The position numbers and the translations under genes are program-made. From the NCBI GenBank assembly GCA_030641665.1, contig DAOWHA010000002.1, forward strand, positions 1 to 43,594: 43,594 nucleotides of DNA. The letters run 5' to 3'. The notes under the pieces were generated by a model. It was not told the DNA's origin. It did no database searches and saw nothing but the letters and a program-made list of their open reading frames with translations. Source of the stretch: JAGLTA01 sp023142625. Lineage in GTDB: Bacteria; Patescibacteriota; Patescibacteriia; JAACEG01. Below, piece by piece: positions 30,778 through 38,722 of this stretch (the stretch's first letter is position 1; every line of letters begins with the position of its first letter).

Positions 30778-31443
30778 TCATAAAATCTTTTTAAATATTA
30801 AGTCTTTAATAATAGTAAATCCATCGGAAAATTTTTGCCCGTACTTATTATAGATAATTTTTATCGGAACTTCCTGATATTTTAATCCTTTCTTTTTAAT
30901 TTCTGATATTATTTCCGTGGCGTGCGCCATTCTGTCCTGCGTAATTCTAATTTTTCTCGCGGCATCAGCGGAAAATGCCCTTAACCCGTTATGTGCGTCG
31001 CTCAACTTTAAACCTGTAAAAAACCTATTAAACATTATGGCGGGCTTTAAAATAAAATATTTTTTAGTAAACGGAATTTTATTGCTGTCATCTAAAAATC
31101 TTGACCCCAGCGCGGCATCAGCACTGCCGAGCATTATCGGTTCAATTAATTTATCTATATCTTCAGCGCGATGCTGTCCGTCAGCGTCAAAATGAACTAT
31201 GATATCCGCTCTGTTTTTTAAAGCATATTCGTTTCCTGTCTGCAGGGCGGCTCCTTGTCCGCGATTGACAATGTGGCGCAAAACAGCAACGCCTGTTTTT
31301 CGCGCCTCTTGAAATGTGCCGTCTTGCGAGCAATCATCAATTACGGCTAATTCCGCGCGAGGCATTCTGTTTTTAAGATTATTAATAACTGCTGCTATAT
31401 TTTTTTCCTCATTAAACGCTGGAATAATAATAAAAATTCTCAT
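30778..31443 (-). CDS. Family 2 glycosyltransferase (dolichyl-phosphate-sugar synthase type)
   Basis: The start chosen is ATG 31443 (MRIFIIIPAFNEEKNIAAVI), giving 221 residues. The frame stays open to 31533, but the extra 30 residues come from MITE-like element M2. GT-A motifs are LAVIDDCSQDGTFQEA, NRGQGAALQTGNEYAL, the metal-binding DxD in IVHFDADGQHRAEDI and SDAHNGLRAFS. There is no C-terminal membrane pair, as in soluble DPM1-like enzymes that move sugar from a nucleotide to a lipid phosphate carrier. It follows the sugar-nucleotide dehydratase/decarboxylase gene on the same strand, with M2 between, suggesting a glycan-synthesis pair. Confidence 0.85.
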   Translation of the reverse strand: MRIFIIIPAFNEEKNIAAVINNLKNRMPRAELAVIDDCSQDGTFQEARKTGVAVLRHIVNRGQGAALQTGNEYALKNRADIIVHFDADGQHRAEDIDKLIEPIMLGSADAALGSRFLDDSNKIPFTKKYFILKPAIMFNRFFTGLKLSDAHNGLRAFSADAARKIRITQDRMAHATEIISEIKKKGLKYQEVPIKIIYNKYGQKFSDGFTIIKDLIFKKIL

Positions 31444-31449
31444 ATAAAT

Positions 31450-31668
31450 TAGATCTACCGCATAATAAATTGCCCCGTTATCCAACGGGATAAACTCCGC
31501 GAGATTTTCAGATTTTGAGGCATAATTTTTCAAACAATTTTCGTAGAGACGGGTTTCAAACCCCTCACTACAAATATATAGGCGTTATCCCCCTCTCGCG
31601 AGAAAGGGGATGGAAAATTTGACCAAAATATGTAAATCGCAGTAGTAAATTATTATGCAGTAGGTCTA
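31450..31668. mobile_element. MITE-like element M2, between glycan genes
   Basis: Ends TAGATCTACCGCATAATAA (31450-31468) and, inverted, TAGACCTACTGCATAATAA (31668-31650) match at 17 of 19 bases and resemble the M1 ends. The right part shares TTTGACCAAAATATGTAAAT with M1. The 219-bp copy has extra hairpins (for example CCCCTCTCGCGAGAAAGGGG). Its right end provides the stop codon of the upstream gene. Confidence 0.75.
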
Positions 31669-32697
31669 TTGATCTGCTTTTCGCGGACGATTATTAAACC
31701 CTAATAAAGATTTACTCACTTTTAGATAACTGATAGTTTTATCTAATCCTGCTTCCAACAAAACAACTGGCTCCCACCCTAAATGATCTTTTGCGTATTC
31801 TATATTAGGAATATGCGAAATATGCGCTCCTTTTTCCCGCTGCTTAAAAACAATCTGGGATTTTGAATCTGTGCTGGAGATCACTTTCTTGGCAACTTTA
31901 ATAATTGGCAAATCCTCGGGGTTTCCTAAATTAATGGGGCCAAATTCATTAGATTTCATCATTTTAATTATTCCATTAACTAAATCATCAATATAGCAAT
32001 AAGAATTTCTTACATTTTGGTCTCCTTCAATAATAATATCCTTGTCCTCCATTGCCTGAGCGACAAAACTGGAAATCGTCCTCCCGTCTGTCAATTTCAT
32101 CCTTGGACCGTAAGTAGTAAACGCTCTAAGAATTTTAGCATCCAAATCGTATTGGTTTCTGTAATTATAAACAAGACTTTCTCCAAATCTTTTTCCTTCA
32201 AGATAACAATTATGATAACCGAGCGGATCCGATTGTCCGACATAACTTTCTTTCAGTTCCTCGCCAGGCATTGCTTTGCCGTAAATAACCGAACTTGATA
32301 AAAACAAAAATTTAGCTTTATATTTTAACGCCAAATCTAACATTGCCTTAGTGCCTATTGAACTTGTTAATAAAACATCCACGCCTAATTCATTAAACTT
32401 GCTTGGAGACGCCGGACATGCCAAATGATAAATTTCCTGCAGCCCTTGCCACCTGAATTTGAATTTTTTCAATTCAGGCAATTTCTCCAAATCTATCGGA
32501 ATATTAATATCATGCTTAATAAATTCAAAGTTCGGATGCCGTAATAAAAAATCTATATTTTTTTCTTTTCCTGTTGAAAAATTATCAATACAGATAACTT
32601 TGTTTTCTTTTACTAAATGATCGCACAGATGCGAGCCGATAAAACCAGCTCCGCCCGTTACTAAAATAATTTTTTGCTTAAAAGTTTGTTTTAACAT
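31666..32697 (-). CDS. NAD-dependent sugar-nucleotide epimerase/dehydratase, UDP-glucuronate decarboxylase-like
   Basis: This 343-residue SDR protein has the NAD loop VTGGAGFIGSHLCDHL (residues 13-28), IDNFSTGKEKN and EIYHLACPASP. The catalytic Ser lies in FLSSSVIYG, and Tyr/Lys in CYLEGKRFGE (Y-x-x-x-K). The C-terminal part has DGRTISSFVAQAM, VRNSYCYIDDLVNGI and GPINLGNPED. This pattern resembles UDP-glucuronate decarboxylase (UDP-xylose synthase), but dTDP-glucose dehydratase-like or epimerase activity cannot be excluded. The last residues run into M2, whose inverted end supplies the TAG stop. It probably makes a sugar donor for surface glycan with the GT2 gene. Confidence 0.8.
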   Translation of the reverse strand: MLKQTFKQKIILVTGGAGFIGSHLCDHLVKENKVICIDNFSTGKEKNIDFLLRHPNFEFIKHDINIPIDLEKLPELKKFKFRWQGLQEIYHLACPASPSKFNELGVDVLLTSSIGTKAMLDLALKYKAKFLFLSSSVIYGKAMPGEELKESYVGQSDPLGYHNCYLEGKRFGESLVYNYRNQYDLDAKILRAFTTYGPRMKLTDGRTISSFVAQAMEDKDIIIEGDQNVRNSYCYIDDLVNGIIKMMKSNEFGPINLGNPEDLPIIKVAKKVISSTDSKSQIVFKQREKGAHISHIPNIEYAKDHLGWEPVVLLEAGLDKTISYLKVSKSLLGFNNRPRKADQ

Positions 32698-32982
32698 AAA
32701 TTTTAAAATTATAACTATAAATTAACATTAAACTCTTTAACGATTCTTGTTATAGCATATATCAAATTTTAATTTCTCCTATATTGCCTTTGTTTACAAA
32801 TACTATTTAAAAAATCAATATTTAAATTTATTTAATCTATAATCATATTAACAAAAAATAATCGCTTCGTAAATAAAAAAACTGGAAGTTCTTGGTAATT
32901 CCCGCTAAAAATTAAATTAATATCTCTTAAAAATTATTAGTGAAATCAAACGCTCTGAGTTAAAATAAACGAATTTTAAACT
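32698..32982. other. Gene-free AT-rich stretch upstream of the dehydratase gene
   Basis: About 285 bp with no supported ORF. A minus-strand AATATAGGAGAAATT followed by a 16-codon frame (starting at a TTG, about 32775) is the only coding hint. A small GGAA...TTCC hairpin occurs at about 32884. No confident promoter is seen. Confidence 0.3.
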
Positions 32983-33014
32983 AAAAAACCGCCCTGTTTT
33001 TAGGGCGATTTTTT
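32983..33014 (-). terminator. Terminator of the second surface-protein gene
   Basis: On the minus strand CGCCCT-AAAAAC-AGGGCG is followed by G and six T, about 20 bp after the stop codon. Confidence 0.85.
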
Positions 33015-33032
33015 ATTCTTTCCGATATATAT

Positions 33033-34481
33033 CTATAAAGATGATGTATCAAAATATTGCTCTGTGCTAGTGCTGATGGCAATATTATTTGATTTGTCCT
33101 CTGCTTCAATTATGAAAAAATACCTAGTTGATGTAGCCATGCCAGTCAACTCTACTGATTGAGAAGGCAAAAAACTATCGGCAGGAATAACTTCTATGAT
33201 TCCTGGATCTAAAATCGTATCTATTGATCCAGTCGCGTAACCAACTCTGCCTATAGCATCTTCATCTGTTTCCCAGCTAATCGTAGCTGTTGAAGAACTT
33301 GTACTAGTTGAAATTTCAGAAATAACAGGGGCGGTAATGTCTGGCAATTCTAATGTAGTAAAGGTCTCTTCGCCTGATACTGCCTGATTATAACTATCAT
33401 CCGTTGACTTAACAATATAGTGATAAGTAGTTTCAGGCGTAAGACCTTCAAGGACAATCGCGTGAGATGTAGCCATGGTATTATTTATCTCTGTAGTTGT
33501 CGCAGTTGTTGTTGAAATGCTTTCTAAAGCATATACCATCTCGCTATTGCTGGCTTCATCTGTTGTCCAACTGATTGTGGCTGTGGAAGTGCTCGTATCT
33601 GCTGAAATTCCAGAAATATTTGGGGCTATAGTGTCCGGCGTTTCGCCATTATCGCCTTCGCAAGATCCAATATAGTCACCATTCTTTATATGAGCCCTTA
33701 AAGCAGACACACTAATTGTAATGGTGTGGGCATTAGCCGGATTTCCTTTTGGAATATGGCAAATTGTTACTTTCTTACTAAGATTATTATTTGCTGTGTC
33801 AAGGCATTGATCTATATAATCATCGCCAATATTATCTTTTACCATATTTCGGCGCTGCAGTCTTTTTTGAATCTTATTAATTGTTCCTTTTAAATTGCCG
33901 CAAAGTTTTTGATTTGCAGTTTGAATTTCACTTCTTATCTGCTTTTTAGCTTTTAGCCCTAAATTACAACTGATAGAATCCGTCTCCCATTCCTCGTTTT
34001 CTATCTCATATTCGGACTCACTTTCAATAGGATCGCCTATATTATAATTTGTAAAAAGTGAATTATCCACATCATCCACTAATAAACTCCAATTTTTTCC
34101 ATACAAGAATTGCGCCAAAGCCTCTGTTTTTATCCAGCGCAATGAACCATTATTGCTAACTGCGTAGACTTTTGGATCAGTCTGAATTTTTACCATTAAA
34201 ACTCCTGGCTTATAACGCACATTGCCGCCTAAATGATAAAGGGCTAACTCGTCATCATCAATTTCTACCACATTGCTGAAATCATCAAACCAACTGTAAA
34301 AAGTGCTGCTGTTTGGAAAAACATAGCGTTTATTATTTTCAGCGTAATAATAAACTGTTTGGCTGTTTTTTCCCTTAATTAGCATTCCTGCTGAAAGATC
34401 GGTTTTTGATGAAGTATTTGCTACTCCAACTGTAGTAAAAACTAAACTAAAAGCGAAAAATGTAAAAATTAATTTTTTCAT
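33033..34481 (-). CDS. Secreted surface protein with YYY/KRYVFP module and FnIII repeats
   Basis: This is a 482-residue protein with a signal peptide (MKKLIFTFFAFSLVFTTVGV, cut about residue 21). Residues 28-160 repeat the module of the 1246-residue protein: GMLIKGKNSQTVYYYAENNK, RYVFPNSSTFYSWFDDFSNV and KVYAVSNNGSLRWI. A helical Cys-containing stretch follows (about 175-240). Next is a CHIPKGNPANAHTITISVSA motif that I recall from many exported adhesin-like proteins. Two FnIII domains end the protein (TATISWTTDEASNSEMVYAL and TATISWETDEDAIGRVGYAT). No membrane anchor is seen. It is probably bound to the cell surface. It has its own promoter and terminator. Confidence 0.75.
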   Translation of the reverse strand: MKKLIFTFFAFSLVFTTVGVANTSSKTDLSAGMLIKGKNSQTVYYYAENNKRYVFPNSSTFYSWFDDFSNVVEIDDDELALYHLGGNVRYKPGVLMVKIQTDPKVYAVSNNGSLRWIKTEALAQFLYGKNWSLLVDDVDNSLFTNYNIGDPIESESEYEIENEEWETDSISCNLGLKAKKQIRSEIQTANQKLCGNLKGTINKIQKRLQRRNMVKDNIGDDYIDQCLDTANNNLSKKVTICHIPKGNPANAHTITISVSALRAHIKNGDYIGSCEGDNGETPDTIAPNISGISADTSTSTATISWTTDEASNSEMVYALESISTTTATTTEINNTMATSHAIVLEGLTPETTYHYIVKSTDDSYNQAVSGEETFTTLELPDITAPVISEISTSTSSSTATISWETDEDAIGRVGYATGSIDTILDPGIIEVIPADSFLPSQSVELTGMATSTRYFFIIEAEDKSNNIAISTSTEQYFDTSSL

Positions 34482-34516
34482 ACTTTTACTATTTTAATTA
34501 AATTAAATATATTTTC

Positions 34517-34545
34517 ATTTTACAACTTTTATTTTTAAATTGCAA
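34517..34545 (-). promoter_or_regulatory. Promoter of the second surface-protein gene
   Basis: Minus strand: TTGCAA (34545-34540), 17-bp spacer, TAAAAT (34522-34517), about 35 bp before the start codon. Confidence 0.65.
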
Positions 34546-34629
34546 GCAAAAAACCTTAAATATTTGCTTTTAAAAAATAATTAAATAATAATCCGAAATC
34601 CGACATCTGAAATCCGATGTCCGAAATAG

Positions 34630-34713
34630 CGGAGAGTGCGAGATTCGAACTCGCGTGGGGATTAACCCGCTTGCTTTCCAAGCAAGTGCCATAGGCCTCT
34701 AGGCGAACTCTCC
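34630..34713 (-). tRNA. tRNA-Ser (anticodon GGA)
   Basis: Acceptor arms GGAGAGT and ACTCTCC pair perfectly. The anticodon stem-loop CTTGC-TTGGAAA-GCAAG gives GGA. The long variable arm expected of tRNA-Ser and the T arm GCGAGTTCGAATCTCGC are present. Discriminator is G; CCA is not encoded. Confidence 0.95.
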
Positions 34714-34718
34714 AAAAT

Positions 34719-35927
34719 TTAAAAATCTAAATATTTTTTTCCTTTTAATTCGTCTGGAAAATATTCTTGCTCCTCTTTATAATTAAAATCAGGAGAATAT
34801 TTGTAATCCTTGCCATAACCTAAATTTTTCATCAATTTTGTCGGCGCGTTCTTAATATGAATCGGAACGGGAAGCCCGCCGTATTTTTTTACATCATCGG
34901 TTGCTTTTTGGTACGCTTGATAAAGTTCGGCGCTCTTTTTGCTTTTTGCCAAATATACAACCGCTTGCGCGAGATTAACCGAGCATTCTGGCATTCCGAT
35001 AAAATGGCAGGCTTGGTAAACGGCTACGGCTTGATTAAGTGCGAGCGAATTTGCGATTCCGATATCCTCCGAGGCAAACCGAACTAATCGGCGCGCGATA
35101 TAGAGCGGATCTTCTCCGCATTCCAGCATTCTTGCCAGCCAATACAGCGCCGCATCCGCGTCGCTGCCGCGCATTGATTTATGCAGAGCGGAAATAATAT
35201 TATAATGCTCTTCTCCGTTTTTGTCATAATTGATAAATTTTTGCAGCGCTTCTTTTATTATTTCATTGTCTATCTTTGTTGACATTTTAACAGAAAACTC
35301 TAAAGCGTTTAAAGCGGTTCGCGCGTCTCCGCCAGACATTTCAGCAAGAAATTTTAAGCATCCTTTTTCAATTTTTATTTTTAATTTTCCCAAACCGCCG
35401 ACTTCATTTTTTAAAGCGATTTTTAAAATTTCTTCTATATTCCCTGCTGTTAATTTTTCTAAAACAAAAACTCGGCATCGCGACAGCAAAGCGTTGTTAA
35501 TTTCAAAACTCGGATTTTCCGTTGTAGCGCCGATTAAAATAATTGTTCCGTTTTCCACATACGGAAGCAAAATATCCTGCTGGGATTTATTAAAGCGGTG
35601 TATCTCGTCAATGAATAAAATTGTTTTTTGGCTGTCGTATTTTCTTTCTTCAGCATTTTTTATCTCTTTTCTTAAATCCTTTACGCCGCTTGAAGTCGCG
35701 CTTAATTTTATAAATTTTCCTTTTGTAATTTTGGCGATTATGGAAGCCAAGGTTGTTTTCCCTGATCCTGGCGGTCCCCAAAAAATCATTGATGGGACAG
35801 AGTCGGATTCAATTGTTTTCCTTAAAATCTTCCCTTTCCGCAAAAGTTTTTCCTGCCCGACAAAACCGGCAAGCGTTTTAGGTCGCATCCTGTCCGCCAG
35901 CGGAATATTGTAATGTTGGTATTTCAT
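34719..35927 (-). CDS. rarA: Replication-associated recombination protein A (MgsA/RarA AAA+ ATPase)
   Basis: This is a 402-residue clamp-loader-like ATPase that acts at stalled forks. The N terminus PLADRMRPKTLAGFVGQEKL is typical. Walker A is FWGPPGSGKTTLASIIAK, Walker B FIDEIHRFNKSQQD, sensor 1 IGATTENPSFEINNALLSR and the Arg finger is in LLSRCRVF. The C-terminal tetramer region has HKSMRGSDADAALYWLARML and PVPIHIKNAPTKLMK. It follows maf by 3 bp on the same strand, so maf-rarA is an operon, and the tRNA-Ser gene follows it closely. Confidence 0.95.
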   Translation of the reverse strand: MKYQHYNIPLADRMRPKTLAGFVGQEKLLRKGKILRKTIESDSVPSMIFWGPPGSGKTTLASIIAKITKGKFIKLSATSSGVKDLRKEIKNAEERKYDSQKTILFIDEIHRFNKSQQDILLPYVENGTIILIGATTENPSFEINNALLSRCRVFVLEKLTAGNIEEILKIALKNEVGGLGKLKIKIEKGCLKFLAEMSGGDARTALNALEFSVKMSTKIDNEIIKEALQKFINYDKNGEEHYNIISALHKSMRGSDADAALYWLARMLECGEDPLYIARRLVRFASEDIGIANSLALNQAVAVYQACHFIGMPECSVNLAQAVVYLAKSKKSAELYQAYQKATDDVKKYGGLPVPIHIKNAPTKLMKNLGYGKDYKYSPDFNYKEEQEYFPDELKGKKYLDF

Positions 35928-35930
35928 TTA

Positions 35931-36515
35931 TTAAAATTTTAACGCGTTAATTCCCATATCTTTTAACGCGCAATAAATCTTACTAATCGGCAAGCCAATT
36001 ATAGAATAAAAATCTCCGTTAACACTTTTAATTAAGACAGCTGCTTTGTCTTGCAGTCCATAGCCGCCAGCCTTATCTGAAAATTCGCCCGTATCAAGAT
36101 AATCCTCTATCTCTCCGTTGTTTAAGTTTCTAAATTTAACTTTTGCTTCGCCAAAATCATTAATGATTATTTTATTTTTTGTATTAATAATAGCAAAACC
36201 GCTTATGGCTTTATGCTCTTTTCCTGAAAACTCTTGCAATATTTTTTTTGCTTCCTTCCTATTTTTAGGTTTGCCGATAAATTTATTTTTATAAATTATA
36301 AAAGAATCAGCGCCTATAATAATAGCATCTCTATAATAATTCGCCACTTCTTCTGCTTTTTTTAATGCTAAAAATTTTGCTAATTCGTATGGATTGCTGC
36401 GCGCGCGCATATCTTCTTCATATTTACTCTCTCTAATTTCAAAACGCAAGCCCATCTGTTTTAATAACTGTTTTCGCCTAAACGATTTTGACGCTAAAAT
36501 TATTTTTTGCCGCAT
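35931..36515 (-). CDS. maf: Maf-family nucleoside triphosphate pyrophosphatase
   Basis: This 194-residue protein has IILASKSFRRKQLLKQMGL (the S-x-x-R-x-x-L-L signature), ESKYEED, the active-site Asp in IIIGADSFIIYKNKFIGKP and AISGFAII, then DKAGGYGLQDKAAVLIKSVN and IIGLPISKIYCAL. Maf proteins hydrolyse dTTP, UTP and modified nucleotides. The usual T after GAD is S here. It is the first gene of the pair with rarA. Confidence 0.92.
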   Translation of the reverse strand: MRQKIILASKSFRRKQLLKQMGLRFEIRESKYEEDMRARSNPYELAKFLALKKAEEVANYYRDAIIIGADSFIIYKNKFIGKPKNRKEAKKILQEFSGKEHKAISGFAIINTKNKIIINDFGEAKVKFRNLNNGEIEDYLDTGEFSDKAGGYGLQDKAAVLIKSVNGDFYSIIGLPISKIYCALKDMGINALKF

Positions 36516-36580
36516 ATTATATTATTTTATCTTTATATTTATATACTATTATATCAACAAATAAATGTAAAGATAATGTA

Positions 36581-36739
36581 TTAGTCCGCCTCATATTTAT
36601 ATCCGCTGTCCTTGTGCGTCTTCCGCCAAAGATATAAAATTGATTGTTTGGCTCCAAAAGCGTCTTTTGTCGCTTTAAAGCCGTATTTTCTCCAAAATTG
36701 GAGGATTTTCAATCTTTGTTTTGCCTATTTTGTGATCAT
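36581..36739 (-). pseudogene. Remnant of a transposase/integrase N terminus
   Basis: From ATG 36739 the frame reads MITK, stop, AKQRLKILQFWRKYGFKATK, then DAFGAKQSILYLWRKTHKDS and a second stop at 36581. The AxxAFGxxxxxLYLWRK pattern is the helix-turn-helix start of IS481/IS3-type transposases or integrases common in candidate phyla. No catalytic domain follows, so this is a decayed fragment. The rest of the gene-free stretch 36740-36870 shows nothing recognisable. Confidence 0.55.
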
Positions 36740-36874
36740 ATTATTAGGATTAAAATGTTTTAATCCGTAATTATATACAATTTTGCAAAACCGTTGCAAT
36801 GCTTATATTTGAATCCTATTTGCATATAATTCCGTCTATTTGTATTCCAATATGTGAGTGAACTTATTCAGCGC

Positions 36875-36902
36875 TTGCATTTTTTTTATATGCGTGTATA
36901 AT
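36875..36902 (+). promoter_or_regulatory. Promoter of the secE-nusG-rplK operon
   Basis: TTGCAT (36875-36880), 16-bp spacer, TATAAT (36897-36902), about 50 bp before the secE start. Confidence 0.8.
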
Positions 36903-36916
36903 AGAAATAAATTATT

Positions 36917-36938
36917 AAAGGACCGAAAGGTCTTTTTT
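36917..36938 (+). terminator. Leader hairpin with T run before secE
   Basis: AAGGACC-GAAA-GGTCTTT (one G-T pair) with a stable GAAA-type loop and a run of seven T that overlaps the right arm. It lies between promoter and secE start, so it may act as a weak attenuator. No alternative pairing partner is obvious. Confidence 0.5.
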
Positions 36939-36951
36939 TAGATAACTTAAT

Positions 36952-37152
36952 ATGAATATTAAAAATAACAGATTGATAAATTATTTCTTGGAAGCGAAAG
37001 AGGAAATTAAAAAAGTTACATGGCTGCCCATGGATAAAACAATGAAACTTACGGTTGTTGTTATTTTAGCAAGTTTGGCAACAGCGGTATTTTTAGGATT
37101 GGTAGATTTTTCACTTTTTAAATTTATTGAAAAGTTAATAACAATATTTTAA
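36952..37152 (+). CDS. secE: Preprotein translocase subunit SecE
   Basis: This 66-residue protein has the minimal bacterial SecE form: an amphipathic N-terminal helix (INYFLEAKEEIKKVTWLPMD) and one membrane helix (LTVVVILASLATAVFLGLVD). It stabilises SecY in the membrane. There is no SD. nusG starts 3 bp after its stop, the classic secE-nusG order. Confidence 0.92.
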   Translation: MNIKNNRLINYFLEAKEEIKKVTWLPMDKTMKLTVVVILASLATAVFLGLVDFSLFKFIEKLITIF

Positions 37153-37155
37153 ATT

Positions 37156-37698
37156 ATGCCTAAGCAAATCTCACAAGGCAAACGATGGTATGTGGTTCAC
37201 ACTTATTCAGGATACGAAGAAAATGTTGCCAATAATTTAAAACAGCGAATTGAATCTTTGGGAATGGAAGATAAGATTTTCAATATCTTAATTCCGACTG
37301 AAAAAAAAATTAAGATAAAAAACGGAAAAAGGAAAACAATAACTGAAAAAATTTTTCCAGGATATGTTTTAGTGGAAATGGTTGTAACTGACGAATCTTG
37401 GTATGTTGTGAGGAATACTCCAAATATAACAGGATTTATCGGATCAGGAACAACTCCAGTGCCGCTATCGGAAACGGAAATCAAAGGTCTTCAAAAAAGA
37501 ATGGGCGTGGAGGAGCCAAAATTCAAAATTGATTTTATTGCGAACGATCCTGTTAAAATAATTGACGGTCCGTTTAAAAATTTTGAAGGCAAAATTTCGG
37601 AAATTGATGAAAAACGCGGAAAAATCAAAGTTTTAGTCTCAATGTTCGGTCGCGAAACGCCAGTAGAATTAGACTCGCTGCAAGCTAAAAAATTATAA
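37156..37698 (+). CDS. nusG: Transcription termination/antitermination factor NusG
   Basis: This is a 180-residue protein. The NGN domain has KRWYVVHTYSGYEENVANNL, FPGYVLVEMVVTDESWYVVR and NTPNITGFIGSG. The KOW domain has DPVKIIDGPFKNFEGKISEI and ends KVLVSMFGRETPVELDSLQA. It binds RNA polymerase and can link it to the ribosome. It lies between secE and rplK with 14 bp to the latter. Confidence 0.96.
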   Translation: MPKQISQGKRWYVVHTYSGYEENVANNLKQRIESLGMEDKIFNILIPTEKKIKIKNGKRKTITEKIFPGYVLVEMVVTDESWYVVRNTPNITGFIGSGTTPVPLSETEIKGLQKRMGVEEPKFKIDFIANDPVKIIDGPFKNFEGKISEIDEKRGKIKVLVSMFGRETPVELDSLQAKKL

Positions 37699-37712
37699 TA
37701 ACTAAACAAAAT

Positions 37713-38135
37713 ATGGCTAAAAAAGTAAAAACAATTATAAAACTGCAAATTCCAGCCGGACAAGCAAATCCGGCTCCGCCTATCGGTCCTGCTTTAGGGC
37801 AGCACGGCTTGAATATTTCCGAATTTTGCCAAAAATTCAATGCCGCGACTCAGGGAAAAAGCGGAGACATAACACCATGCGAAATTACAGTCTATGAAGA
37901 CAGGAGTTATGATTTTATTCTGAAAACTCCGCCAGCAGCGGAACTGTTAAAAAAAGCCGCTGGAATTAAAAAAGGTTCTGGCAAGGCGCTGGTTGATAAG
38001 GTCGGAAAAGTAAGCAATGATCAAATCAGGAAGATCGCCGAAACTAAAATGCCTGACTTGAACGCAAACGACATTGACGCCGCGATGAATATTATTAAAG
38101 GAACCGCGAGGCAGATGGGAATAGAGGTTGAGTAG
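37713..38135 (+). CDS. rplK: 50S ribosomal protein L11
   Basis: This 140-residue protein has the proline-rich switch QIPAGQANPAPPIGPALGQH, GLNISEFCQKFNAATQGKSG and the RNA-binding C-terminal domain (VGKVSNDQIRKIAETKMPDL, GTARQMGIEVE). Normally rplA follows at once. Here 587 bp, with a small gene and a palindromic repeat, separate them. Confidence 0.97.
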   Translation: MAKKVKTIIKLQIPAGQANPAPPIGPALGQHGLNISEFCQKFNAATQGKSGDITPCEITVYEDRSYDFILKTPPAAELLKKAAGIKKGSGKALVDKVGKVSNDQIRKIAETKMPDLNANDIDAAMNIIKGTARQMGIEVE

Positions 38136-38194
38136 AAAATCTAAAAATTTAATTAAAAATTTTAAATAAAATAATCAAATAAGGGGGATGTAAA

Positions 38195-38413
38195 ATGTCA
38201 ATAAAAACAAAGGCAAGAATAATTATTATATTTTCTTTCTTAATAGGAACTTTTTCAATTTTTAATTATTTTTTCCCAATAAATTCTATAATAAAATATG
38301 TTGGGAATCGGGAACTTTTACTTCCAATCGCTTTGATATTCTTTTTCGTTTCTACTATGTTTGTAGTAGTATGGAAATTAGACTACGGGGATTATCCATG
38401 GTCATGCTTATAA
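38195..38413 (+). CDS. Small two-helix membrane protein inserted between rplK and rplA
   Basis: ATG 38195 follows AAGGGGGATGTAAA, a strong SD unlike most genes here. The 72-residue product has two hydrophobic helices, ARIIIIFSFLIGTFSIFNYF (about 7-26) and LLPIALIFFFVSTMFVVVW (about 41-59), and ends DYGDYPWSCL. It resembles no family I know. A GC hairpin follows (38419-38460). The SD style matches other small genes in this window and suggests a recently gained gene. Confidence 0.6.
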   Translation: MSIKTKARIIIIFSFLIGTFSIFNYFFPINSIIKYVGNRELLLPIALIFFFVSTMFVVVWKLDYGDYPWSCL

Positions 38414-38418
38414 AAAAG

Positions 38419-38460
38419 CAGGGGCGAAATTGATAAATTTAAAAATTGATTTCGCCCCGC
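38419..38460 (+). terminator. Terminator-like hairpin after the inserted small gene
   Basis: GGGGCGAAAT pairs with ATTTCGCCCC around about 18 nt. Only a short T-rich segment (ACTATTTTTAATT) follows, so it may slow or stabilise rather than fully stop transcription into rplA. Confidence 0.5.
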
Positions 38461-38524
38461 AACTATTTTTAATTATTGCATTTTATATAATTTGTGGGAG
38501 GTGAATTAATTCGTAATTACAAAA

Positions 38525-38664
38525 TGTCTTTACGAGGAGCTGAACGAGCGTAGCAAGTGAGATGCGACGAAATAATCTCGTTAATAACGCAAAAATTATA
38601 ATCATAGATTTGTTCACTCAGTAATGAGATTGCTTCGCTCCGTTGCACTCCGCTCGCAAAGACA
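38525..38664. repeat. Large palindromic repeat, copy R8
   Basis: TGTCTTTACGAGGAGCTGAA at the left and CCGCTCGCAAAGACA at the right. It is closest to R7. It lies between the inserted small gene and rplA. Confidence 0.85.
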
Positions 38665-38722
38665 ACTGGACTTAGCATTTAGTAATTCGTAATTAATTCA
38701 TCGCTCGCACCACGAAAAAAAT

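Noticed and set aside
31444..31533. Longer N terminus for the GT2 enzyme
   Set aside because: It is encoded by MITE-like element M2. The GT2 fold starts at MRIFIIIPAFNEE.
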